Source of the DNA: an uncultured Planctomycetaceae bacterium
GTDB taxonomy: Bacteria; Planctomycetota; Planctomycetia; Planctomycetales; Planctomycetaceae
NCBI GenBank assembly: GCA_937916515.1
Contig: CALFSX010000012.1
Coordinates: 1 to 64,000, forward strand
Length of the DNA stretch: 64,000 nucleotides
Direction: 5' to 3'
Each line of letters opens with the position of its first letter. The first letter of the stretch is position 1. A program made the translations under genes and the position numbers. The notes beneath the pieces are model-generated. The model was not told the origin of the DNA, ran no database searches, and saw only the letters and a program-made list of their open reading frames with translations. Below, in pieces: positions 26,796-34,452 of this stretch.

Positions 26796-28487
26796 TTATT
26801 TTTGTGAAGTCACACTTCGCCCGAACACCGCTCCGTCAATCGCCACGCTGGCGGCTTCCGGACCTGAATTCTGCTGGTTTAGATAGGTGTGTAATTCGCT
26901 GGCATTAACTGAAAACACCTTCAGATCGAAGGGCCGAGCATTCGGGAATCTCAGACTTACGGGCACCGTTTCAATCAAAGGAAATTGGTTGGGAAGCGAT
27001 TTGAGCAGTTCGTGCATTCGGTGAGAAATCGCGATATCGCCGAATGGCTGAGGATCTTCAAACACAACACATGTGGCTTTTGAATCCAGAATTGCCTGCA
27101 GAATCTCAGCGTCCGAATCCACAAGCGATTGAAAATCGACAGTGGGTACGTTCGTAAAGTCAAACAGAACTCGATCAGCTCTCACAACGTGTCGTGAACG
27201 CGATTTATCAAGATGCCTGATGTGGTATGTGAGGTTTCCATCCCACCAGCCGTCAATAAAAATCGATTCGCCGGCATTTGTATGCTGAAGTGCAACATCG
27301 CACGCTCGTGCGTACCCGGTTACTCGATACGAATCCAGAAACCAGGTGGACGCCGCTGTTCCGCAAACTAAAATTGAAAACACGATTCGCTTCACAGACT
27401 CCGAACGCTGAGGCCACAATCCTCCAGGCAATTCAGCGAATTGCATGGCACCAACAACAGAAAAATACGCAATCGCGGGCAGCCAGTAAATCGCGTGCCT
27501 TGGCTGAAGTTCAGCCAGGGGGGTAAACGTGACATAAGTAGCAATAAACATAGCAAAGAAAACAGCGGCGGTGGCTCGATGCTTTCGCTGAAACGCAGCC
27601 AGTAACCCAACACACAGCATCGCTGTCGCCACCCAACCCGCCTGATCCGGAACGGCGATCGGATAGTAATTCCACGAAGCCCACGATGCTGCTTCGTCGC
27701 CACGCCCCGAAACACTTTCAGTAGCCTGACGCAGGTGCAGTTGCCCCATTTCACGCCAGATAACCGCATAGGTCGGGCCTAGCACGATAATTGCCACCAA
27801 GGCGGCTCCCACAACATGCCACGAAAACAACTGACGCCAGTTCTTTTCAAATACGGCCATCAGCAGCAGCGTCGGCAGCAGCACAGCAGCATCAAAACGA
27901 GTCAAAGAAGCCAGAGCAGCAAACACAGCGGCGATATACAGATTGCGAGTTCGGCGTTCTTTCAGCCAAATATCAAAGCGTTCGATGCAAACCAGGCAAA
28001 ATGCCAGCGTCTGCATTTCGAGCATCACATAACGGCTGTATTCGAAAATCATCGGCAATACAGCAAACACGGCCACCACGAATTCGGCCTGTTCAATTGG
28101 CATCCTTCGGCGACAAAGCTTTAACAGGCTAAAGGCGGCCAGCACAAAACAGGCGAAGACATAGAATCTGGCAACCAATACAGACGTGCCAAATACTGTC
28201 ATCAATAGCCCAACAACACCGTGAAATAACGGCGGCCAGATCATCAGCCCCAGAGCCGGATACTGTTCGTAGTAGTCTTCCGCATACTGCTTAGGATTTG
28301 AAAGAGGCAAATCCAGAAGAAAATCGTGGAAGAAAACAGACGTCATCACATGACGATTGGCGTCACCATTGTAGACCGGTTCTGCAGGAGCCAGCACGAC
28401 AAGATGCAACAACACCGGCAACGCGGCCAGCAATAGCCAGCGACTGTACGACCTGCCCGGACTTTGAGTAATGATATTTTCGGGCAT
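26796..28487 (-). CDS. Integral-membrane glycosyltransferase, GT39/ArnT-like
   Basis: 563 aa. Uses a polyprenyl-phosphate sugar to glycosylate a lipid, polysaccharide or protein on the outer face of the inner membrane. Ten or more hydrophobic helices; the first loop carries PVYNGDANRHVMTSVFFHDFLLDLP with the acidic residue expected of GT-C enzymes. YYEQYPALGLMIWPPLFHG and the SRYVMLEMQTLAF / LASLTRFDAAVLLPTLL segments are characteristic of the ArnT/PMT group. A C-terminal soluble domain of about 180 residues follows (IFIDGWWDGNLTYHIRHLD onward). It sits 100 bp upstream of wecB within the glycan cluster. Confidence 0.87.
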   Translation of the reverse strand: MPENIITQSPGRSYSRWLLLAALPVLLHLVVLAPAEPVYNGDANRHVMTSVFFHDFLLDLPLSNPKQYAEDYYEQYPALGLMIWPPLFHGVVGLLMTVFGTSVLVARFYVFACFVLAAFSLLKLCRRRMPIEQAEFVVAVFAVLPMIFEYSRYVMLEMQTLAFCLVCIERFDIWLKERRTRNLYIAAVFAALASLTRFDAAVLLPTLLLMAVFEKNWRQLFSWHVVGAALVAIIVLGPTYAVIWREMGQLHLRQATESVSGRGDEAASWASWNYYPIAVPDQAGWVATAMLCVGLLAAFQRKHRATAAVFFAMFIATYVTFTPLAELQPRHAIYWLPAIAYFSVVGAMQFAELPGGLWPQRSESVKRIVFSILVCGTAASTWFLDSYRVTGYARACDVALQHTNAGESIFIDGWWDGNLTYHIRHLDKSRSRHVVRADRVLFDFTNVPTVDFQSLVDSDAEILQAILDSKATCVVFEDPQPFGDIAISHRMHELLKSLPNQFPLIETVPVSLRFPNARPFDLKVFSVNASELHTYLNQQNSGPEAASVAIDGAVFGRSVTSQK

Positions 28488-28574
28488 TGTAGTCAGCTCT
28501 CAGTCGCGACCATCGAGATTGAGTCTTGCAAAGAAAGTTTGGGGTTCACGAGAGTTTGCACAGCTCGCAAATTC

Positions 28575-28710
28575 CTAACAAGGGCTTTGCCCTTGACCAG
28601 GTGGCGTGGCACGCAGAAAGACGTGGAATGATCGAATCGCCGAACCGCTCCGTTCTCGCTACGGACAACATGCACGCACCGTGCGCGCATCATTTTACGT
28701 AAGACTCTAA
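28575..28710 (-). repeat. Dispersed repeat, copy C
   Basis: 136 bp on the minus strand, bounded by TTAG at 28710-28707 and 28578-28575. Same landmarks as copies B and D: AGTCTTACGTAAAATGATG, GCACGGTGCGTGC, CGTAGCGAGAACGGAGCGG, CGGCGATTCG, CCACGCCAC and a terminal CAAGGGCAAAGCCCTTG stem-loop. The first TAG of the repeat is the stop codon of the upstream deacetylase gene (28707-28709). It therefore lies inside the glycan cluster, between the deacetylase and glycosyltransferase genes. Confidence 0.85.
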
Positions 28711-29708
28711 TTGGGTTGCGAATCCAGTGCGACGCCTTGGCTGGGTACAGATTGGCGAACATTGGGCTTCGCATTAACGTTCGAGCAAAGCGAGGCAGCG
28801 TGTTCTTTCATCGGACGAACGTCATAGTGCTTCGACATTTCCGCTATCATCCACGACACCAGTTCAACCTTGGGTTCCGCTGGTTTTCCCATCGCCGGAA
28901 AGAAGGCCAGATCGCTGTCGTCATCGCAGCCCATAAAGTCCAGTGGATGCAGCAGCAATGACGGGGCAATCCCCGTCATGCGACACATCGTCAAGGCCAT
29001 CTTCCAGTAAGTCTTTGCTGTCAGCATTGAAAACTGAGCAAGGTACAGAATATAGCTGGCATGAATCGGTGTCTTGAAGATCGGCATCGTCGTAACAGGA
29101 ATCTCAGACAATTCGCCTTCCGGAAACTTCCATTGAAACGGACGCAACGGGCGAAAGCCTTCTTTGAACTGACCAAACAGCTCTTTACGTTCGGCTCGCT
29201 GTTCTTTGTCCAGCCGAGTCGACATGAAGTAGTACAGCCGAGCCAACGGGCCCAGAAACGTCGGAAACGTGGAGCAATCGTACTTATAGCCCCGACGCAC
29301 AAGGATCTGCAGCAGCCCTTCTGTAAAGCTGAAACCCGGACCACGAAAACCGATCGGACACTGTCCAGTCACACGCTCAAGATGCTCTTCAGTCGTCGCC
29401 AGTTCGCGGACAAGTTGCTGCTCCGAGTACAAGTGCAACCAGGGTTCGTGGTTAAATGAGTGATTGCCGATTTCGTGACCGGCTGCTGAAATCGAAGCCA
29501 GCGCTTCAAAGTTTTCTTCGCGAGAAGCATCCTGTCCGACAACAAAGACCGTCATCTTCAGATCCTGCTGATGCAGCGTCTTCAGAAATCGCGGAACGAC
29601 CAGATCAAGGTAGGTTGGGTACTGATCCCAACCCGTGTCGCCATGAGTTTTCATGTACGACCATTTGTTGTCGAGATCAAGTGACAGACTGGCGATTGGC
29701 TTTGACAT
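28707..29708 (-). CDS. Polysaccharide deacetylase (NodB-type, CE4-like)
   Basis: 333 aa from ATG 29708; a 24-codon longer form is possible but lacks homology. Removes N- or O-acetyl groups from glycans using a metal. Motifs: SLDLDNKW (D11, D13, catalytic and metal Asp positions), GHEIGNHSFNHEPW with an intact H-x3-H (H83, H87), CPIGFRGPGFSFTEG (motif 3, RGPG-F) and a late SLLLHPLDFMG His motif. No signal peptide is seen, so it probably acts in the cytoplasm on a lipid-linked or nucleotide sugar. The stop codon is the first TAG of repeat copy C. It lies 80 bp downstream of the FAD oxidoreductase. Confidence 0.88.
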   Translation of the reverse strand: MSKPIASLSLDLDNKWSYMKTHGDTGWDQYPTYLDLVVPRFLKTLHQQDLKMTVFVVGQDASREENFEALASISAAGHEIGNHSFNHEPWLHLYSEQQLVRELATTEEHLERVTGQCPIGFRGPGFSFTEGLLQILVRRGYKYDCSTFPTFLGPLARLYYFMSTRLDKEQRAERKELFGQFKEGFRPLRPFQWKFPEGELSEIPVTTMPIFKTPIHASYILYLAQFSMLTAKTYWKMALTMCRMTGIAPSLLLHPLDFMGCDDDSDLAFFPAMGKPAEPKVELVSWMIAEMSKHYDVRPMKEHAASLCSNVNAKPNVRQSVPSQGVALDSQPN

Positions 29709-29789
29709 GTTTCCAAATTCCAATTCAGCAATGAGCGAAACTGAATGCGGCAGAACGAAAATCAGCCGCAGCGTATACAACCTGCACGA

Positions 29790-31175
29790 CTAAGCAGGTT
29801 GAAGCGATCGTTCGCGAACAACTGCGGCAGGTTTGTTCCCAAACTGTTCAACAAAGTCATTGGCCAGCTTCACGCTTTCGTTGACGTTCAGCGTTCCATT
29901 AACAATGTGAGATGAGTTAACAGCAAATACGTTGGCAACATTCGTTTCGACTGGTGGCACTCGCTCCGAATAGCCCAGCGTTGGAAGCGCGAAGACATGA
30001 CGAACTCGCGACACCCGAAACGCCAGAACGTCGTCCTTTGAAAAGTGTGGGTACATCCGATCGAGCGCTGTTACAAATTCGTCTTCGATTTCCGCGTCCG
30101 ACTTATTGAAGGCCTCGTCGTCAGGAGTCACGTACTTGGGCAGATAAATCAGATGGTTGCCACCCAGTTGCTCGGGATCCACTAAAGCCGTCATTTCGAT
30201 AACGGCCGTAAATGGCACTCCGCTGTCTGTGATATTGGTGACGTAATACGATGAGATGGCATTCTTCAACACGACGGACGCACAAATAATTCCGTGATAA
30301 CGAATCCCGTCGTGCAACGCCTTCTGCTGTGCGTTAAGTGCTGGCAGCGCAGATGAAAGAGCGGGTGATGGCAACGTCGAAACAACACGGTCAAAGACTT
30401 CGTCGCCATGCTGAGTCTCAACAATAACTTTGCCTTCGGGCGTAGAGTGAATCTGCTTCACCGACGTTTCGCACTGTACGCGTACATCGTTCGCATTCAA
30501 CTTCGATTCAAACGCCGACAGCACCCGATCGTATCCACCGCGAACATAACCGAACATTTCTTTCTTCAGCCCGGAACGCCGAGCCGCATACATGCGAGCA
30601 ATGGTCGCCCAGATAAATGCGGCAGATGTGTCTCGCCAGCATTCACCCAGTTTAGCTCGGAGCAGCGGCAGCCACATCTTTTGAAACGTACGTTTTCCGG
30701 AAAGCTTTGTTAGCCAGTCGGCGACAGGAACCTGCTCCAGTTTTTTCCAGTTTTTGACTTTCGAAGCCCAGAAAATAGTGCCACCCAGTCGAAATTTATC
30801 AATCAGACTTAGCGGAGGAAACTTCAAAAACTCCAGAGTGTTCGACATCGAATAAAGTTGACCATCGGTATAGAAACCGGTTCGAGTTTCCACCCAGTCC
30901 ATTTCCGATTCGACGCCCAGTTCTTTCCACAATTCTCGGACGTACAAGTCGGACAGCAAAGTCACGTGATAGTGACGATCCCAGGTAACATCGCCGATCT
31001 GCCACGCATCTGCCAGTCCGCCCAGATTAGATCGACCTTCGATCAACGTCACATCGTGGCCCTGCTGCGACAGCCGATGAGCGATTGTCATTCCCAGCAT
31101 TCCACCGCCCAGCACGGCCCATTTTTTAGGGGAACCCGCCTGTCGTGATGGCTTCTTTGCCGCTAATTGATTCAT
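29790..31175 (-). CDS. FAD-dependent oxidoreductase of the protoporphyrinogen-oxidase/amine-oxidase superfamily
   Basis: 461 aa. N-terminal dinucleotide-binding motif KWAVLGGGMLGMTIAHRLSQQGHDVTLIEGRSNLGG(LADAW), with the amine-oxidase-type GG and a WDRHYHVTLLSD substrate-side motif. A FAD-contact segment follows (DEVFDRVVSTLPSPALS). The C-terminal FAD motif reads VANVFAVNSSHIVNGTLNVNESVKLANDFV. Relatives in polysaccharide loci are often annotated as UDP-galactopyranose mutase-like or NAD(P)/FAD oxidoreductases of unknown substrate. Embedded in the glycan cluster, 70 bp downstream of the acyltransferase gene, so a sugar substrate is plausible but unproven. Confidence 0.85.
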   Translation of the reverse strand: MNQLAAKKPSRQAGSPKKWAVLGGGMLGMTIAHRLSQQGHDVTLIEGRSNLGGLADAWQIGDVTWDRHYHVTLLSDLYVRELWKELGVESEMDWVETRTGFYTDGQLYSMSNTLEFLKFPPLSLIDKFRLGGTIFWASKVKNWKKLEQVPVADWLTKLSGKRTFQKMWLPLLRAKLGECWRDTSAAFIWATIARMYAARRSGLKKEMFGYVRGGYDRVLSAFESKLNANDVRVQCETSVKQIHSTPEGKVIVETQHGDEVFDRVVSTLPSPALSSALPALNAQQKALHDGIRYHGIICASVVLKNAISSYYVTNITDSGVPFTAVIEMTALVDPEQLGGNHLIYLPKYVTPDDEAFNKSDAEIEDEFVTALDRMYPHFSKDDVLAFRVSRVRHVFALPTLGYSERVPPVETNVANVFAVNSSHIVNGTLNVNESVKLANDFVEQFGNKPAAVVRERSLQPA

Positions 31176-31244
31176 CTTTATTACCTGACTAAATTGTATT
31201 GTTCACCAAACCCGTGGCACAGACTTGCTCGCACCCGTGACGAT

Positions 31245-31910
31245 CTAGTGCGCAGTTACCGTTGAACTGGCCGCTTCCAGACTTACGTCCGGTGAACACA
31301 ACTCGGCAACATTCTGCCCATCAATTTCGTACGCCAGCCCGCATTCACAGGTTGCCGGAACGGGGCCGATCACTTCAGTCGCCTCGTTGAATCGATGAAC
31401 GGGCTGTCCGCATCGACACACGACTCCCACAGACTTCGCTGGACTACCAATGACCAGGTGAAAATCGGGCACTGATTTTGTAACAACAGAGCCCATACCA
31501 ACCATCGCAAAGCGACCGATGGTCAGGTCACAACCAACAATGCAACCGGCACCAATCGTCGCGCCTTCGCGAACTTGAGTTGTCAGAGTGTGTTCGTCTG
31601 GTTCAGAACATCGCAGTTCACGAAGGTCCGACGTGGCAGCTCGCGGAAATCGATCGTTTGTAAAGATCGTCCCAGCGCTGATCATCACGCCATCTTCAAT
31701 CGTCACACCGTTGCAGATATAGACGTTCGAATTGATCTTTACGCGGTGACCGATCTGCACTTCGTAAGCAATGATCGACTTACCGCCAACAATGCACTCA
31801 TCTCCAATTGACGTTCCATAGCGGACATGAACGTTATCCCAGATAGAAGTGTTCTTGCCCACAGAAACGTCAGCCTCCACGATTGCTGTGGGATGAATTC
31901 TGACTGCCAT
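31245..31910 (-). CDS. Left-handed beta-helix acyltransferase (WbpD/WlbB-like) with a cysteine-rich tail
   Basis: 221 aa. N-acetyltransferase of the hexapeptide-repeat group: repeated I/V-G-x-N/G motifs through residues 5-150 (VSVGKNTSIWDNVHVRYGTSIGDE, IGHRVKINSNVYICNGVTIEDGVMI, VREGATIGAGCIVGCDLTIGRFAMVGMGSVVTKSVPDFHLVIGSPAKSVG). The closing segment has two CxCG/CECG pairs (CRCGQPVHRF and TCECGLAYEI), a small zinc-ribbon-like add-on. WbpD/WlbB homologues acetylate the 3-amino group of UDP-sugar uronic acids, and the dehydrogenase and aminotransferase of such a route are directly upstream. ATG 31910 has AGGA about 9 nt upstream. Confidence 0.88.
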   Translation of the reverse strand: MAVRIHPTAIVEADVSVGKNTSIWDNVHVRYGTSIGDECIVGGKSIIAYEVQIGHRVKINSNVYICNGVTIEDGVMISAGTIFTNDRFPRAATSDLRELRCSEPDEHTLTTQVREGATIGAGCIVGCDLTIGRFAMVGMGSVVTKSVPDFHLVIGSPAKSVGVVCRCGQPVHRFNEATEVIGPVPATCECGLAYEIDGQNVAELCSPDVSLEAASSTVTAH

Positions 31911-32001
31911 TTAAAAATCCTGTTTCAAAGCGATTGGAAAAAAGTGCGTGCAAAACAAGGCCCGAAAACGGAACAATTCACTCCGTAACCAGCCGCTTAA
32001 A

Positions 32002-33039
32002 CTATTGAACCTTTACAGCGACACCAGGACGAACCCAGTCTTCAGTTGCCTGCTTCACAGCATGCCACTCGTTGGTTTTCAACGCCTGGTAAGCGGTTTC
32101 CATAGTCATCACAGAAGCCAGTGCGTCCGTTGAATCAATGATCAATTCTTCTTCGCCAAGAATTGCACCAGCAAAGTTCTTCAACTGATTCGAAAACGCT
32201 GCAACTTTGTCGTATCCGTTACCGAAGACCGTCCATTCGCTTTCGCCTGCAAGTTGGTACTTCGATTCTTTCCAACCGACCAGCAACGTTCCCTTGGAGC
32301 CATAGATGCTGATAAAGTGAGGCTGAACCTTGTTCATGCTCCACGACAGATCGATGCTGCCCATGGCTCCGGCTTCGTTGCGAACGAACAGGCGAGCGGT
32401 ATCTTCCACTGCCAGATTCTGAATTCGACGACCTTCAACAACCTGCAACTCAGTGACCGAGCCCAACAGGAATCGCATGATGTCGATACTGTGAGTTCCG
32501 TTGTCGATCAGAACTCCGCCGCCAGAAACTTCCGGATTCGAATTCCATCGCTTAGACATATCGCAGAAGCCAGCAAACGTGTTTTCAAACAAAACAACTT
32601 CGCCCAGCTTGCCAGATTCGATAATGCGTCGAGTTTCCTGGACATCTTCAACGAATCGAAACTTCGATCCCATGGTAAAGACAACGTTGTTGTTTTCCGC
32701 AGCGTTGATCATGCGTTTCGCATCGTGCGATGTCACTGCAAGCGGCTTTTCACACAGAACGTGAATACCAAGATTCATTAGTTCAATACAGATTGCCGCG
32801 TGTGTATTCGGAGGCGTGCAAACGATGGCTGCCGTTGGCTGAAGTTCAGCACACATGATTTCGATATCGTCGAAGGCCTGAGCTCCAACCATGGCAGCCA
32901 CTTCTTCAGCCGCTTGTTTGCGAACGTCTGCAACACCAACAAGCTTGTATTCCAGCCCATCAGCAAATGCCTGAGCGTAGGCTTTGGAAATTCCACCAGC
33001 ACCAATAAGTACGAACGTCGGCTGAATTCGATTGATCAT
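32002..33039 (-). CDS. Gfo/Idh/MocA-family oxidoreductase (nucleotide-sugar dehydrogenase-like)
   Basis: 345 aa from ATG 33039. A 62-codon upstream extension is open but has no family similarity and contains the leader region. Rossmann motif FVLIGAGGISKAYAQAFADG, then [38 protein letters not shown] (EKP motif), FTMGSKFRFVEDVQ, SGGGVLIDNGTHSIDIMRFLLG (DxGxH with catalytic His) and SIYGSKGTLLVGW. Lies between the aminotransferase and acyltransferase genes, the order expected for oxidation, amination and acetylation at a sugar carbon. It is separated from the aminotransferase by 190 bp with a GC-rich hairpin. Confidence 0.9.
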   Translation of the reverse strand: MINRIQPTFVLIGAGGISKAYAQAFADGLEYKLVGVADVRKQAAEEVAAMVGAQAFDDIEIMCAELQPTAAIVCTPPNTHAAICIELMNLGIHVLCEKPLAVTSHDAKRMINAAENNNVVFTMGSKFRFVEDVQETRRIIESGKLGEVVLFENTFAGFCDMSKRWNSNPEVSGGGVLIDNGTHSIDIMRFLLGSVTELQVVEGRRIQNLAVEDTARLFVRNEAGAMGSIDLSWSMNKVQPHFISIYGSKGTLLVGWKESKYQLAGESEWTVFGNGYDKVAAFSNQLKNFAGAILGEEELIIDSTDALASVMTMETAYQALKTNEWHAVKQATEDWVRPGVAVKVQ

Positions 33040-33177
33040 TTCAGGGAAACCTTTTGACAGGAACAATGTGTACGAACAAATAGATGACCGACTTAAAACG
33101 CCCGAAGCATTCGCGGTCGGATGTGTGCTGAACAGATCGCACACGGAAAATAACAAAACAGGTTTTAGACCCTGAAA

Positions 33178-33201
33178 GCCCCGGACATTGTCGTCCGGGG
33201 C
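33178..33201 (-). terminator. GC-rich hairpin inside the glycan cluster
   Basis: Perfect 9-bp stem GCCCCGGAC (33178-33186) / GTCCGGGGC (33193-33201), 6-nt loop, 28 nt after the aminotransferase stop on the minus strand and about 140 nt before the next start. There is no strong T-run after it. It could be a partial terminator, an attenuator or an mRNA-processing site that sets the ratio of upstream to downstream genes. Confidence 0.55.
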
Positions 33202-33228
33202 ACTTCGAATCTCGCTTAGCAGCAATAC

Positions 33229-34452
33229 CTAACCAACAGGCTGTGCAACCTTTTGAGTTGCTTCAACTGCACTTCGAATCGCGTCTGCGATGTAGTCAAC
33301 GTGCTCGTCGGTATAGAGTTCGTTGAACGGCAGTACCAGTACGTGTTCCAGAGCCTTATAGGTACCTGGAAATTTGTCTCGGCTGTAGTCCACTGCTTCC
33401 GGGCGAGCCAGACTGAACGGCCAACGGCTGGTTCCGAACGTCACCTGATCTCGAATCACCTGGCATTCGAAAGCTGGCTTCTGAATGTAACGCGGAGCAC
33501 ACGCGATTCCTCGCTCTCGCAAGGCGGCACCCAAACCAGGCGAACCACCTGCAATAACGCTGGCGTCTACATTCAGACAGTACTTCCAGTACGTGTGAGA
33601 ACTGCCCTGAGTTGCTCGTGGCGTTGAAATTCCGGCGATGCCGCTTAGCTTGGTCGTCAGCGAATCGGCCAATCGCGTGCGAGATGCAACGACGTCTTCC
33701 AGCTTGTCCAGCTGAGCCAGGGCGACAGCTCCCTGCAGTTCGCTCATTCGATAATTCAAAGCCGCAAAATAGTGGTCTGGCTTGGCATCGCCATAGCCCC
33801 ACGCTTTGTTGATGTACAAAAACATGTGGCGAGCGAACGCTTCGTTGTTAGTTAGAACAATTCCGCCTTCACCAGTGGTGATGTGTTTGCCCTGCTGCAG
33901 GCTGAAGCAACCAATGTCGCCGATTGTGCCAACACACTGTTCCTGATAGGTCGACAGAAACGCCTGAGCACAGTCTTCGATAACAGGAATACCGTGCTTC
34001 TTTGCCAGCTCCATAATCGGAGCCATGTCGCATGGGTTACCAAACAGGTGAGTAACAATGATGGCTTTGGTTTTTTCGCTGATGCACTTTTCAATGCTGC
34101 GAGCCGTCACGTTGTAGGTTTCCGGATCAACGTCACAGAATACCGGTACCGCACCTTGATAAATGATCGGAGTCAAACCACCCATGTCGGTAATCGACGT
34201 GGTAATAATTTCATCGCCGGGTTCAGGATTGATGGCAGCGACTGCGCAGTGAATGGCCGCGGTTCCGCTGGCACAGGCGTATGCATACTTGGCGCCCAGT
34301 TTCTTTGCGAACCCAGCTTCCAGCTGCTTAACAAATTCACCTTTGGTGCTGGTCAACGTGCCTGATTCGATAACCTGACGCAGAAGTTCAAGTTCTTCGG
34401 CGCCGAGTGTTCGTCCGGTTGAGTCCTGATCTGACGGCAACTGCATGTTCAT
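33229..34452 (-). CDS. DegT/DnrJ/EryC1/StrS-family PLP aminotransferase
   Basis: 407 aa. Transfers an amino group to a keto-sugar (usually nucleotide-activated) with pyridoxal phosphate. Motifs: YAYACASGTAAIHCAVAA, GDEIITTSITDMGGLTPIIYQGAVPVFCDVDPETYN, AIIVTHLFGNPCDM, IPVIEDCAQAFLS (Asp to the PLP ring nitrogen) and FSLQQGKHITTGEGGIV with the Schiff-base Lys. NYRMSELQGAVALAQL is the family's conserved block. The start overlaps the stop of the upstream fusion gene by 4 nt (ATGA), so the two are translationally coupled. Together with the dehydrogenase and acyltransferase downstream this suggests synthesis of an acetamido-sugar. Confidence 0.93.
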   Translation of the reverse strand: MNMQLPSDQDSTGRTLGAEELELLRQVIESGTLTSTKGEFVKQLEAGFAKKLGAKYAYACASGTAAIHCAVAAINPEPGDEIITTSITDMGGLTPIIYQGAVPVFCDVDPETYNVTARSIEKCISEKTKAIIVTHLFGNPCDMAPIMELAKKHGIPVIEDCAQAFLSTYQEQCVGTIGDIGCFSLQQGKHITTGEGGIVLTNNEAFARHMFLYINKAWGYGDAKPDHYFAALNYRMSELQGAVALAQLDKLEDVVASRTRLADSLTTKLSGIAGISTPRATQGSSHTYWKYCLNVDASVIAGGSPGLGAALRERGIACAPRYIQKPAFECQVIRDQVTFGTSRWPFSLARPEAVDYSRDKFPGTYKALEHVLVLPFNELYTDEHVDYIADAIRSAVEATQKVAQPVG

